From contig CM060703.1 of assembly GCA_030686995.1 (NCBI GenBank), positions 110,762,361 through 110,826,360 of the forward strand: a DNA stretch of 64,000 bases. Direction: 5' to 3'. The first letter of the stretch is position 1. The number at the start of each line of letters is the position of its first letter. The notes beneath the pieces are model-generated. The model saw only the letters and a program-made list of their open reading frames with translations. It was not told the origin of the DNA and did not search any database. Positions 21,608 through 34,092 of this stretch are shown here, one piece after another. Origin of the DNA: Artemisia argyi. Its lineage: Eukaryota > Streptophyta > Magnoliopsida > Asterales > Asteraceae. The position numbers and the translations under genes were made by a program.

Positions 21608-23988
21608 GTAAGTGTTCCAACCATGATTTCTCTAATCTCATACCTCGTATTTATTTTGTGTTATGGTTCCTCGTATTTAAAAAGTGAATTCATACCTCGT
21701 ATTTATTTTGTCAGCAAATAAACAATTTTAAAAAGTGAATTCTATTACGAGATCAAATATGAACCTCAACCCGCAATGCCTGAGAAAGAATTAGTGAGAT
21801 CTCGTAAGTTATGCCTTATGTCCATTAATATGTTTGTTTGCCTTTAAAGTGATTAATCTCGCAACGTTGGCTTATTAATGTTATCAATCTTGCAGCAATG
21901 AATTAAATCAATTTATTAAGTCGAAGGTGAAATATTGGATCATCACTTTGTTTGCAATTAATATTTATGAAAGTGTTGGATGTGGCTAAAAAAAAAAAAA
22001 AAAAAAAAAAGTGGATCAACACCTAATCACCACGAGCTCTTGTTAAAATTGTTTATTTGTTGATAACTTATCAATTTTTCACATCATAGTGTAATGTGTA
22101 ACTTTCTTATATAAAAGTTGTTATTTTTTTATGTGCAGATTTGTGCTTCAAAAAAGATATTGAGGAGTTCATTACAAAGAATGAAGCTGTAGTTCTCTCA
22201 ATAGTTTTTGACTTTTTATGCATAGCGCTCAAAAAGAGATATTGGACCCATTTGACCCATCTCCGTTTTGAGTTTGAAGTTGTAGATATAAATTTGTTGT
22301 TCGAAAGTTCGTGATTTACAAGGATGTTGGACTTATTGGTTTTTACTTTATGGTATATAAGTGACAATGTTGATTTGATTTTATGGATGATTAATAACAT
22401 TTGAGTTCAATTTATTGGCTTCGATTAACTTATATTTGCGCATATATGAGATGGTTGATTGATACGATAGTGCACTAAAACCTATTTGTAATCGAACTTG
22501 GTGCTAATATGCGTTAGCAATGATTACGCAAACTGTGCAAATGATTTTTACAACGAACACAAAAGCGTGCAAAAAATATATATTTTTTTTGTAAAGCGGA
22601 TAAAAATGTGTCAAATATTTTTGGCATAAAAAACTAAAACCGTGCCAAATACATTTGTCACAGTAGATAAAATCGTTCTAGTAAATTTTGGCACGGTAAA
22701 TAAACACTGTACTAAAATGCTTTCGGCATGGGAGATGAATTCGTACCAAATACACATTTGGCACGAGATATAAATGTGTGACAAATGCCCATTTTGGAAC
22801 AGAATATTGTGAGCTGTGCCAAATACCTCACTCATGGCACCATAAAGTTAAACCGTCCCATGGACCGTGCCAAATACTATTTAGCACGGTTTCAACCCGA
22901 CCTAAATGTATTTGGCACCCTCATATTTAGGACGAAGCCAAAACCGTGCCAAAGCCGTGCCAAACAACATTTGGCACGGCTTTTTGAGTATTTGGCACAG
23001 TTTTCCACCATCTCAAATACTAGTTTTTCTTGTAGTGACTTGACTCGACCTTCAAGTTTCATGATCCTACGGTCAGGAGTGCTAGAGTTATTCGAAGGCA
23101 AAGATATTTCCTTGACCGTTTTGTTCAAATCACGGGGATCATTCCAACTTTCGTTGTCATAGAGAGCAAGATCTTCTATGAGTTCCCATGATTGTTCCGC
23201 ACTTAGATCACGTAGCTTACCACCGACCGATTGGTCAATGGCTCGCCTCGTGGAGAGATCGATATGGTCATAAAAGATTTGGACTTGGAGCCAAAGATCT
23301 ATGCCATGATGAGGGACTTTTTAGAGTAAGTCCTTGAAACGAGTCCATGCTTCATAAAGAGATTCATTTTGACGTTGTTGGAACATCAAGATGTCATTTC
23401 TAAGCTTAGTAGTTCTCCCCGGTGGGAAAAATTGAGCAAGGAAACGAGTGGTGAGATCATCCCATGTGGTGATGGATCCCGCGGGTAAACGCTCAAGCCA
23501 TTGACTAGCTTGATCCCGTGGAGAGAATTAGAATAGGCGTAATCGGGTTGTCTCTCTAGTTTCAACATCTAGGTCTATGGAGTCTACGATTTTAAGGAAG
23601 TCCTTAAGATGTCGATTTGGATCTTCGGAACGAAGTCCATGGAATGCACATCTGCTTTGCACCAACCGGATGGTGTCGGATCGCAAGGGGGTCACATTGG
23701 CTCCGGTGAGCTCAATGGTGTTTCGGTAGCCTTGGTGGCTAGGTCGGGAATACTCTCCTAAGGTTCGGGGCCTAAGAGGTTCTAGTGGTGGGTTTTGTTG
23801 TGGTGGGATGACGGGTTCAAAGTTGTTCCCATCGTCCATGATGTCGGGTGGTGAAGAGTTACGAACAAACACACAAAGAAATAAGATAGACTAAAGAGAA
23901 CCTAAAAAAATAAAAATAAAATCTTACTAGAAAGGAATCTAGCAAGTAGACCTAATAAAAAGAGATTCTAACCTAGACAATAACTATT

Positions 23989-24005
23989 CCCCGGCAGCGG
24001 CGCCA
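23989..24005 (-). promoter_or_regulatory. Primer binding site of the Athila-like element (tRNA-Asp)
   Basis: The minus strand reads TGGCGCCGCTGCCGGGG, complementary to the 3' end of plant tRNA-Asp(GUC) with one mismatch. It stands seven bases from the 5' LTR. Use of tRNA-Asp is usual for Athila. Confidence 0.85.
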
Positions 24006-24011
24006 AAAACT

Positions 24012-27000
24012 TGATGCGTGGGGATTTGTAACACCCCCAAAATACCGCAGCGGAAGACTGTGTCATAGGGATGCTACTTCAGGGCACAAAGTACAAGATA
24101 TAGAAAACGACCTCTAAATGAGACGTTTTTGAAAAGTTACCATTCGAATAGATAAAAGTCATAGTTTACAAAACAAAGATCCCAAAGTAGAATGATACAT
24201 AAGTTTTTAAAGTGTATCGAATGGTAAACGATAAAAGTGAAAGTCTCCAAAAGCATGCCCTAAGACTCTCAGCTCCACATACTTGCTATCGCCTTCCTAA
24301 CCTGAGATAAACATGCTTAAAAGTGTCAACACAAAGGTTGGTGAGTTCATAGAGTTTGTCTTAATACAGATGAAAAGCCTATAAAGAATGTTCACACAGC
24401 AAAGGCATCGTAAATCCACTCAGTTGCAAGTCCCGCCATAAGAGACTTGTAACCTGTGTGTTTACAACCCACTGCTACAATATAATATGATTAAGATATG
24501 TATAAGTTCATAACAACAGTTAAGCAATTAGTAGTGAGTCTACACTTCATCTCCGAAGACCTCATGTTTGTATGTATGTCTCAATGGTTGTGTCCAGCAA
24601 CTTAATCTGGGGCCATTGGAAGTCTGTATGTATGTATGATTACTGGGTGCCATTTCCCAAAGTATAATAGTAAGTATGTGTGCATGTATCAATCAGGTAT
24701 GTATGTAATCAAGAATAATGAAATCAAGTATAATGTAATCAAGTATAATGTTATGTGAATCCGTACAAGTAAGCAAGTAGTAGCATGTATCTCCCCCAAA
24801 GAGTTGATAGAACAATTAAAAGAGTAGGGGCTATGACTCACCTCAACTGATGATACTGATGATAATATGAAGTGAACAACAATGCACGGTTAACTGCCGC
24901 AACCTAAAATGAATGATGAATGATCTCATTTAGATCACCAAATGATGCTATGAATGTCCATGCTCATGTTCCTATACCACTCTACTCTTTGGAAAAACAC
25001 TTGTGTTATCAAAAATATATAATCCAAGAATTTGAAAAAATATTGCTATTAGAAAATATAATAAGCTAGTTGTAATATATATATACTTATATATATATAT
25101 CGTATGTTTCCATGTTAGTGTTGAAATACTCGGGTTGTAATCCTTGAAATATCGCCTTGAAATGATGAAAATATACTTGTAATAACTAATACTACATTAG
25201 TTATAAAGCTTGGTACTTAATATTATTTCTAGCTTATAAAAGTACTTCGTAGTTTTAGTGTCCATTTTTATTAAAAGCTGTCAAATAAAAATGGTTTTAG
25301 CCGATATTCAAACGTGAATATCTTTGTCGTTACTTGTCCGTTTTACTTGTTCTTTATGTCCACGATTACGTCTTAGTATGTAGTAATATATTTTGGAAAG
25401 CTCGGCTCCTCCGGGTTACGTCTAAAGTCTCTTTTTGTCCAATTAAAAACGTCCAACAGCAAACATTTTCAGAAAAATACTTTTCGTCAACAATCTTGCA
25501 AAAATCATAACTTCTTCGTTATAAACTCTTTTTAATCCATTCTTTCGCCTACGGATTCATTTTTGAAAGTATTTTCTAAAAATTTTGCCAAAGTTCCCTT
25601 GGTGTTTACTGATTTTCCAGGTTTTTACAAAACGGGACAGCATGTCCTAAACATGTTCCAAATCAAGTTTTTAAGGTTTATAACTAATTTCTAACATCAC
25701 CAATCCTCTTGTAATCACCACATAGCTAATCTAATCCTACCATACACCTTCTTAGGGTGCCATGGACTCCTAACCAAGTTATTATAGCAAGGGGATTCAT
25801 AAATAAAAAGTTAGGGTTTGTATGTTCCATTTTTGACAAAATAAATGGTGGTATAGCTAGTTGTACATGGTTTTTAGCATGGAAATCATGAAATACAAGT
25901 AAATATAAGATGTTTCATGTAAAAATAAAGTGGATAACTTACTTGATAAAATGAGATGATTAGATGATGATTATGCTTGGATTTCTTGTGTTTTTCTTGA
26001 TTGATTCTTGATTAGGCAAGTATAATGAACAAGTTTGATGTTATAACTTTTGAAAAAAAATCACTAGATCATGGATGATGGGTGAGGTCGTGGGTTTGAA
26101 GAGAGGAAAAGAGATGAGAAGAAATTTTATCTTATCTAAAAGTGTGGATTATGATTTATGATATTTGGTAAAGTAAGGTTTTAGAGGTTTATAATATAAA
26201 ACTTAGAAAAATTAATGCATAAGGTTAAAGGGGTTTCATGTGGCCGGTTTTCAAAGGGTAGAAGGGGGGGGGGGGGGGTAGGGGTACTTGGTATTTAATT
26301 AGAAATCTGGTGTAGCGTTAAGTGTTATTACGTGTTATTCGTTAAAATCGGGTACCGGGTTTAATAGCAATAAACGTTCACGAAGTTAACCGGGATGAAA
26401 TAAAGTTATAATAATGTTAAAAACATATTAAAAATATGTTGGGTACATTTACTGAGTGATCGGGTGATTATTGTTTAGTTTTCACGAAAACCGTCGTTAT
26501 ATTCATACGCGTACGTTATAAATAAAATAAATTTCCAAAATACTGGGTAACTGAATGTTATAACTTTTATGATGTTAAAATGGATATAAAAATATGCCGG
26601 GACCATTGTGAGAATATTTAGATATATTCGTCGTGTATAAACCGGGTGTTAACGTTTACTATAAATACTTATACGTAAAAACGTTAAATGTATCAAATAT
26701 ATAAATTTGAAAATCCTGAGAGTGGTATAACATGAAAATGTTGTTATGATGATATGCAGACTGTCTCTAGTCCGTATTCAGTGCCCTTAACACTAATGAA
26801 ATGAATTCGCACCTAAACCAATCCGGTTACGCGAATTTGAATACCCGTAAACTAAATTTACGATGAAATGAGTAATGCAAGTGAATAGTGAAAATTTTTC
26901 CGGAAATGAATAGTGTTCAGTGAATAGTAAATTTCCCAAATGTTTCTCAGAATATCAAAATGACCTCGAAAATGATGAATAGTAAAACGATGAATAGTGT

Positions 27001-28465
27001 TTTGATGAATAGTGATTTATGAATAGTATTTTTCCAAAGTTCCCGAAATGACCTGAAATGGTGAGTTGTGACAGGATTGCACCAGGCTTTACCTCTCGAG
27101 GGATCTTGAGAAGCTTACAACCCCCACCAGGCAGTGTACCTGATCGATGTAGTATAGTATAATGACAAGTACCGGGAGATTGATCGTTCAGCTAAGAATA
27201 GTGTCGCTAGGATTAGAAAACCTAAATACTAGTTCTAGAGATGAGGGATGATTCTTTTTGTATTTTTTTTTTATATTTTTAAGAAAGCAAGTAAATATCT
27301 CGGGTTTGAAGGATTTGGGCGGAATTAGTTGCTAGTCAACTAACCCAATACTACGATGCAATCAAAATAAAATACTAAAAATGAAAATAAACTAAGGTTG
27401 TGAGCAATAAGTGGAGAAATGTGTTTACTTAGATTTCACTACTCCCTAGATATCTTTTACACGTTAATTACTTGTTATAGTTGCGTGGATGACGGATTGT
27501 ATTCCTTAATACCATTCATGGGGTGGCGTACTTACTTCCCCAATCCTATGAGTGCCTACTTCACTCCTATGTCGAGCCTGCAAGAAGCTCCTAACAATGG
27601 ATCATTAGAATTTACTCATGCATTAAATACAACCAATAAAACCTAGTACACATCGGTTCATGTTTCCTAAGACGTTCAAGCATGTTACCATTTGGAGATC
27701 TGCAGTTTTCTTAAGCCTAACATTGAAATCATTCATCCAATACAACCATAAACAAGTAATCAACACATAATCAACATCTAGGTTTCATTAGATCTAAGCA
27801 AACACAAGATAAATCTAGCCTAGCATGGTGGAATCAAGACAAGAACAAGATATAGACAACCAACACATAGACATATTGATTGAATTAAAAGAACACTTAT
27901 CTCAATAACACATGTAAGGATTCAAGGGTTGAAAACCCTTGAAAAGCTGTAAATTCGTATATGGTTCGGCCTTAGGGTTTTTCCAAAACTTCTTCCTCTC
28001 TAATGAATGAAAATTAGAAAACTATATATAGATATTAGAGGCTGACGGCGTCAAGAACAACCTTGTGACGCCGTCATCTCGCCGCCAAGATAATCCTCGG
28101 ACTGCCTTGATCTACATCTGACGCCGTCATGTAGTCCACTTTTCCAGGCCGTCACATATTTAACTCTTGACGCTCTACTTTGTGACGCCTTCATTTCTGT
28201 ACTGGGTCATCATGATCTTTACTCTTGACGCCGTCAACTTCTTCCTCTTGACGCCGTCACACACTGTTCCCAGCTTGGAAAATTAAGTCTTTGGCGTTTT
28301 CTTCACTTTTATGCTCCAAAAACGTCCGAATTGCTTCCTTTTCCAGATTTCACTCCCAAAGTACTTAAAATCACAAAAAGAACGATTTGGGGCAATATTT
28401 GATCAAATAAATTCAATTCCGGGCTTAAATGACCCCCTAAAAACGGATCATTTTTCGCCTCATCA
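24012..28465 (-). repeat. Right (5') LTR of the Athila-like element, split by a solo LTR
   Basis: The parts are 24012-24026 and 27079-28465, 1402 bp together, very similar to the left LTR. It preserves the S2 empty target (ATGAA at 27381-27385). It ends CATCA followed by TSD ATACC. Confidence 0.9.
24027..27073 (-). mobile_element. Solo LTR, chromovirus-type, 3047 bp
   Basis: It runs from TGTAACACCCCC to GAGTTGTGACA with perfect TSD GGATT (24022-24026, 27074-27078) and no internal region, so it arose by LTR-LTR recombination. Orientation is set by likeness to the element C LTR: both contain the TAACCTGAGATA...GGTTGGTGAGTTCATAGAG block (24297-24356 against 38925-38980) and GCATGTATCTCCCCCAA. 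It holds a 15-base G run (26264-26278) and seven TGAATAGT units (26882-27026). No ORF. Confidence 0.92.
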
Positions 28466-30022
28466 ATACCTCAAAAGCAAAGCTGACAGAAGTAGAAAGA
28501 TAAAATAACGGAATAGTACTCTTCTTCAGAAATCTACACACGATGTGTTACTCATTAATATCTTATTTAATCATTTACTTTTTCATATTCCATATTAGTT
28601 CTAGGGTTTACATAAATATTTAGGTTATATATTTAATAACTTGTTAATATGGTTTTAGGGTTTAAAGTGTACTTACATTAAAGTATAGCATTTTAATTAT
28701 AAATATCACAAGTTTTACATATTATCCAAGTTAGTCCCTTAACTTTCATATTTTATGAATTAATCCTTATATTTTAGTAATTTACACTTTACACCCTTTA
28801 AGTTACAAAATTACAATTTGAACTACTTAATTATATAATTTACCAAATATACCTTTTAAATATCAAAATTACATTTTATACCCCTCTACTTATTTTATAC
28901 AAGTTACCCTTTATAATTTAGAGTTTATAAAATTAACCCTCAAGTTTCAATATTTACAAAACACACCCTTTTCTTTTTCTTACAAAACCATTCGAATCAA
29001 TCCTTTTCCACTTATCAAACCCTAACCCTAAATTTCCCCAATCATTACTAACATTAATTACAACCTTAAAACACATTAATTATACCACGTTCAATAACAA
29101 AACCCTAACCCTAACACTTTTTCGATTTCTTTTACTTTTATTTTATTTTTCTTAATTAAACCGATTACAAATTAATTCCCACAAGTTAATCTAGGCTATG
29201 AAAATTACAAAACATATTTTTTTTGAGGTTATATGACTTTTAAAGACCAGAATAAATTATATACAAAGCTTACAAAATTCGCATGAATGTTTACAAGTCT
29301 TTTAGTCGATTTAGGGTTTTTAAGCTTATATAAATTCGTACAATCACTCTAGCATGCATGGACCAATTCTAGTATTTTATACAGATGAAATATGATATAT
29401 AAAGTGATACAAAAGTACCAGAATGATTTTATAATGTACGAATGAAGTAGAATAGATTTTTACCTCTCAGTTTAATTTAAATCGAGCAAAACAAATCCAA
29501 ACGTTCTAACCAAGCTACCACAGCCTCAACCACGATTTTTCTCACCTTCTTATACTTAAAACAAGTCCAGGAAAAATACTATGGATCCTCAGAATGTTGG
29601 AATCGACTTGTGAGGGTTTTGTTTAGGGATATCGACTTGTTTAATAAGTCGGTTTAGGTTTCCTTAAAAATATAAAACGTGTATACATAATATATATTGA
29701 GTGGAATTCTTATCTCGGGCTGCAAGTTTATGTGATAAAGTCAAATAAAATATTATACAAGTTTCCTTTTTGTATTTGGGATTTATTTCTTAATATAAAT
29801 GCATATAAATAATTATAAATCGATTTTAATTAATTAAATACAAGAATTTATCTTACTTTTACAAAAGTGACAAGTTTTATTCATACTTAATTTATTATGA
29901 TCATATGTTGCAATTTTCTAAATTTTTAGGGTTTTCTTGGTATTTATTTAAGTGTTATTACAAAATTTTAAACTTAAGGGCATTTTAGTCTTTTTACATG
30001 TTTTAGAATTTGAGGTATTACA

Positions 30023-31594
30023 ACTTCTTCCCCTCTAAAAAGAAATTTCTGTCCTCAGAAATTGAGTAGACATAATAAACAGAAACGAATCAGATTTCAG
30101 AAATTGTTAGAATGGAACGAACACAGAATCTTTCAGTTACAGAAATAACCTTAATTCAGAATAACCTTTCTAACAGATCTCAAACGGACAGACATATCTT
30201 CCTTGTCAGATTCTCATAACTTAATATCTTATTAGAGCAGATCATAATTCAATTCAACGGATGTGTACTAACAACAGATAACTAATATCAGAAAACAAAT
30301 TGGGTGCGAAAATTCAGACGATAGGAAACTCTATAATGAGTTTTAAATTTCTTAACGGATGAACAAACGTACGATGAGAATTCGAACTTATTCAGATCTA
30401 ACTATGAAAACAGAGTACAGACAAATAGAATAAATCCTAAAGTCTCACTTATCGCGGATAATTCAACTAGCAGAGATCTAACGCTTCTCAAACACTTCCC
30501 AAATTATCATATGCTCACAATGAAAGTACGTTATATGATGGAAATATTATCACGTTAGCTAGGCGTCATAATATTTGCATTATATAAATATCCCTTCATG
30601 GCGACCATACTTTATCTCAAGTTGTGAATAAAACAATTTAATGACAACCTAACAATTCTTCTCTTCTTCCTAGGATTTAGCAGAATCAATTATCATCAAT
30701 AAGGTTGAACGGAAAACGAAACGTATCAGAAAATATCCTAAATCTAACAGATCTATCTTTTTAGAACACAAATACTTCCAAATTCACCAAAATGCTCATA
30801 GCCATCAACTTAACGAACATACGCAGAATTATCATAATAATAAACTTCCAAAAGAGAACTAAATAGTCTAATGATTCAATCACACCAGTGTCAATCTTCC
30901 TCATTATCAAATGATGTCCTAATCATTGCTAACGGAAAGAACCTAGGAAATCAATCTATACCTAACTATTGTCAAAATTATACCTTCCAAAGAAAACCCT
31001 TAATAAACATAGTTTCATTATCATAATGGAGTGAACAATTTTCTATACTCGTGACTAATAACCTCCAGATCTCTCATAGAAATAGAAAAGGTTAATGGAA
31101 AATCAAATAGTATCAAAACTTAATATACCTAACATAAGCAGAAGAATTCACATAATATATCAAACACTTAGGGTTGTAATAATCTTCCAAATGGTCAAAC
31201 TGATTATCAGAGATGGAAATCAGAATCAGAAAATGAAACTTAAATGGTGTGAAACTTAATCATTAATTTTCAAGACATTCTAAACTTACTTGGTTATTGA
31301 ACTTTAGGTTGTGCATAACTTCCTAATATTGGAATGAATGATCTTTTCTTAACTAAAGGCTGAGGCACAAATCAGAGTGATGCGGAAGCAATTCTACTTA
31401 AGCAAATATCCTAGTGTACCCAATCCTCACCGATCATAGTTCAAATTTCATATAAGGGAGTCCAAAAGCAAATCCTCAAAGATTGTTTCATAATTCCTAT
31501 GGTGCAAAAGCTAAAGGCCTAATACTCACAGGTCATAGCCTAAGCTCTAAGGATTATTAATCCGCCGATCCAACCTGTCTTTGATACCATAAAT
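30023..31594 (-). other. Non-coding internal region of element B
   Basis: This 1572-bp AT-rich region lies between the two B LTRs. No open frame of note is present on either strand. At its left edge, read on the minus strand, is AGAGGGGAAGAAGT, a usable polypurine tract. At the right edge is the primer site TGGTATCAAAGACAGG. The middle repeats short blocks such as CAGAAAT and TCTAACAGATCT but no known domain is seen. Confidence 0.8.
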
Positions 31595-34034
31595 TGTAAA
31601 ACCCCAACCCGACAAGGGTAAAAGTGGCACAACAATATGGTGTTACATAAGAACAAACAGAACAGATCAAAAGTGGAAGTCTTAAATAAATAACTTACTT
31701 TAAATGACTATGTTCAAAATCTTCAATTCAACTCTACACTCAATTTCAGAAAACATCCCAAAGCTAGCTTGAATACCTGCCGCGGTGAAAGAAAATGCGA
31801 CTGAGCTTAAAAAGCCCAGTGAACAGATACATATAAAATGAAACGAAATATAAGTACTGAAGTACAAGAGATATCTTTTGGGAAAAAACATATTTAAGTA
31901 TAACGGATAATACGGAAATAAAATGTGTAGGTTAGGTAAGGAATTCATACACTCACCTGTATAAACAGAGTCAGAACCATAATAATACCATAAGCTCAGA
32001 AATAGATAACTTATCATAATCATAATCACATATAAGGCAACATAATGGAATAGCTAGCTCCCAGAATTTGTGAAGGACGTGTATTGCACACACAGCTACA
32101 TTCACGAGATAACAAATAACATATAACATATAACAGATAACAGAAACAGATCTAGGATGCATCCATACGCCCCCTCCCAATATATACATTTGGAGCCAAC
32201 CTAGGGACGTGGCAGAACATCACTCTACTGCCCTAGAGTCATGTTAGAGATGCATCCCTGAGATGGACATGGAACCCCCATGCCTAGTGAAACTCATGTA
32301 ATCAAATGGTTCATATTTAAGGGTTCAAAACATAATTTTCATATCAGAAAGTTCAATAACAAAGTTTTCATATCAAAGGTTCAAAAATAGAAGGTTCATA
32401 GCAAAGGTTTAAATCAGAAGGTTCAAAACAGAAAGTTCATAACAGAAGTTGTAATCACGAAGGAAACCTTAAGAGTAACGTCAGAATATCCGTACCTCAA
32501 AAGCAAAGCTGACAGAAGTAGAAAGATCAAATAACGGAATAGTACTCTTCTTCAGAAATCTACACACGATGTGTTACTCAATAGTATCTTATTTAATCAT
32601 TTACTTTTTCATATTCCATATTAGTTCTAGGTTTTACATAAATATTTAGGTTAAATATTTAATAACTTGTTAATATGGTTTTAGGGTTTAAAGTGTACTT
32701 ACATTAAAGTATAGCATTTTAATTATAAATATCACAAGTTTTACATATTATCCAAGTTAGTCCCTTAACTTTCATATTTTATGAATTAATCCTTATATTT
32801 TAGTAATTTACACTTTACACCCTTTAAGTTACAAAATTACAATTTGAACTACTTAATTATATAATTTACCAAATATACCTTTTAAATATCAAAATTACAT
32901 TTTATACCCCTCTACTTATTTTATACAAGTTACCCTTTATAATTTAAAGTTTATAAAATTAACCCTCAAGTTTCAATATTTACAAAACACACCCTTTTCT
33001 TTTTCTTACAAAACCATTCAAATCCTTTTCCACTTATCAAACCCTAACCCTAAATTTCCCCAATTATTACTAACATTAATTACAACCTTAAAACACATTA
33101 ATTATACCAGGTTCAATAACAAAACCCTAACCCTAACCCTTTTTTGATTTCTTTTTCTTTTATTTTATTTTTCTTTATCAAACCGATTACAAATTAATTC
33201 TCACAAGCTAATATAGGCTATGAAAATTACAAAACATACTTTTCTGAGGTTATATGACTTATAAAAGACCAGAATAAATTATATACAAAGCTTACAAAAT
33301 TCACATGAATGTTTACAAGTCTTTTAGTCGATTAAGGGTTTTTAGGCTTATGTTAATTCGTACAATCACTCTAGCATGCATGGACCAATTCTAGTATTTT
33401 ATACAGATGACATATGATATATAAAGTGATACAAAATTACCAGAACGATTTTATAATGTACGAATGAAGCAGAATAGATTTTTACCTCTCGGTTTAATTT
33501 AAATCGAGCAAAACAAATCCAAACGATCTAACCAAGCTACCACAGCCTCAACCACGATTTTTCTCACCTTCTTATACTTAAAAAAAGTCCAGGAAAAGTA
33601 CTATGGAACCTCAGAATGTTGGAATCGACTTGTGAGGGTTTTTCTTTAGGGATATCGACTTGTTTAATAAGTCGGTTTAGGTTTCCTTAAAAATATAAAA
33701 CGTGTATACATGATATATATTGAGTGGAATACTTATCTTGGGCTGCAAGTTATGTGATAAAGTCAAATAATATATTATACAAGTTTCCTTTTTGTATTTG
33801 GAATTTATTTCTTAATATAAATAATTATAAATCGATTTTAATTAATTAAATACAAGAATTTATCTTACTTTTACAAAAGTGACAAGTTTTATTCATACTT
33901 AATTTATTATGATCATATTTTGCATTTTTCTAAATTTCTAGGGTTTTCTTGGTATTTATTTAAGTGTTATTACAAAATTTTAAACTTAAGGGCATTTTAG
34001 TCATTTTACATGTTTTAGAATTTGAGGTATTACA
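31595..34034 (-). repeat. Right (5') LTR of element B (2440 bp)
   Basis: It begins TGTAAAACCCCAACCC and ends GAGGTATTACA, followed by TSD TCTGT (34035-34039). It is uninterrupted and serves as the reference for the split left copy. Its position at 32476-32500 shows the empty site for the Athila insertion (CCGTACCTCAAAAGC against ATACC at 4731-4735). Confidence 0.9.
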
Positions 34035-34092
34035 TCTGTTATTATGAATTATTTTTTTTTTTAATTTTTAATTTTTTTAATTTTTCTATAAG

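Larger units (their letters stand above)
19619..23037. mobile_element. Non-autonomous CACTA (En/Spm) transposon, 3419 bp
   Basis: The terminal inverted repeats are CACTACAAGAAAAA (19619-19632) and TTTTTCTTGTAGTG (23024-23037), flanked by a perfect 3-bp TSD ACT (19616-19618, 23038-23040). About 400 bases inside each end hold subterminal repeats of TTTGG(A/G)ACGG and TGCCAAATA in both orientations, the usual transposase-binding arrays. No transposase gene is present, so it is a deletion derivative or gene-capturing CACTA. It sits in the Athila gag frame, and removing it plus one ACT restores frame continuity. A hAT element (20699-21234) is nested inside. Confidence 0.93.
17646..23839 (-). pseudogene. 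Athila-type Gag with two protease-like domains, split by CACTA insertion
   Basis: The reading frame runs from ATG 23839 to 23041, then after the 3.4-kb CACTA element continues in the same frame at 19618 to a stop at 17646. The N-terminus has LGEYSRPSHQGYRNTIEL, then the capsid-like retrotransposon Gag domain (HLKDFLKIVD ... TTWDDLTTRFLAQFF). After the insertion comes a zinc knuckle start, CKLCNGPHETHNS, whose last Cys is Ser. Next is a charged linker and two tandem retropepsin-like folds (around 18700-18360 and 18240-17930). Each keeps the hydrophobic frame and the LGKPF/FGAPF motif, but the catalytic D-[ST]-G is lost (DPSLPVN in the first). In-frame TAA codons at 23528-23530 and 23321-23323 also break the capsid part. 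Such Gag proteins ending in EVT are recalled from Asteraceae annotations as MAK10-like, a misnomer. Confidence 0.85.
4736..28465 (-). mobile_element. Athila-like Gag-only LTR element (Ty3/gypsy), nested host of three insertions
   Basis: The ends are TGATGCGTGG (4736) and CCTCATCA (28465), with perfect TSD ATACC at 4731-4735 and 28466-28470. Without its insertions it is about 8270 bp, with LTRs of 1414 and 1402 bp. On the minus strand the order is 5' LTR (24012-28465), tRNA-Asp primer site (23989-24005), gag with protease-like domains (23839-17646), a 2.5-kb non-coding tail, polypurine tract, 3' LTR (4736-15135). Reverse transcriptase, RNase H and integrase are absent, so it must be mobilised in trans. 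The Gag and the tRNA-Asp primer place it near Athila/Tat. Confidence 0.9.
3845..30022 (-). repeat. Left (3') LTR of element B, split by Athila insertion
   Basis: The two parts are 3845-4735 and 28471-30022, 2443 bp together. It is nearly the same as the right LTR 31595-34034, with scattered substitutions and small indels (for example AACAGAACAG extra in the right copy). Both contain AAACCCTAACCCTAA telobox-like runs (29017 and 29099; 33039 and 33121). Confidence 0.9.
3845..34034 (-). mobile_element. Element B: LARD-like LTR element without genes
   Basis: It is bounded by TGTAACACCCC at 3845 and ATTACA at 34034, with TSD TCTGT at 3840-3844 and 34035-34039. After removing the Athila insertion (4736-28470) it is 6455 bp: LTRs of 2443 and 2440 bp around a 1572-bp internal region with no coding capacity. 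The initiator-Met-like primer site (TGGTATCAAAGACAGG, minus strand, about 31574-31589) and the purine tract beside the left LTR (about 30023-30040) set minus orientation. This is the anatomy of a large retrotransposon derivative (LARD) that depends on proteins from another element. It sits in an intron of the DUF1985 gene. Confidence 0.9.

Noticed and set aside
29017..29114. Telomere-like AACCCTAACCCTAA runs as interstitial telomere
   Set aside because: Only two units each, located at matching sites in both B LTRs; better read as telobox-like or chance LTR sequence.
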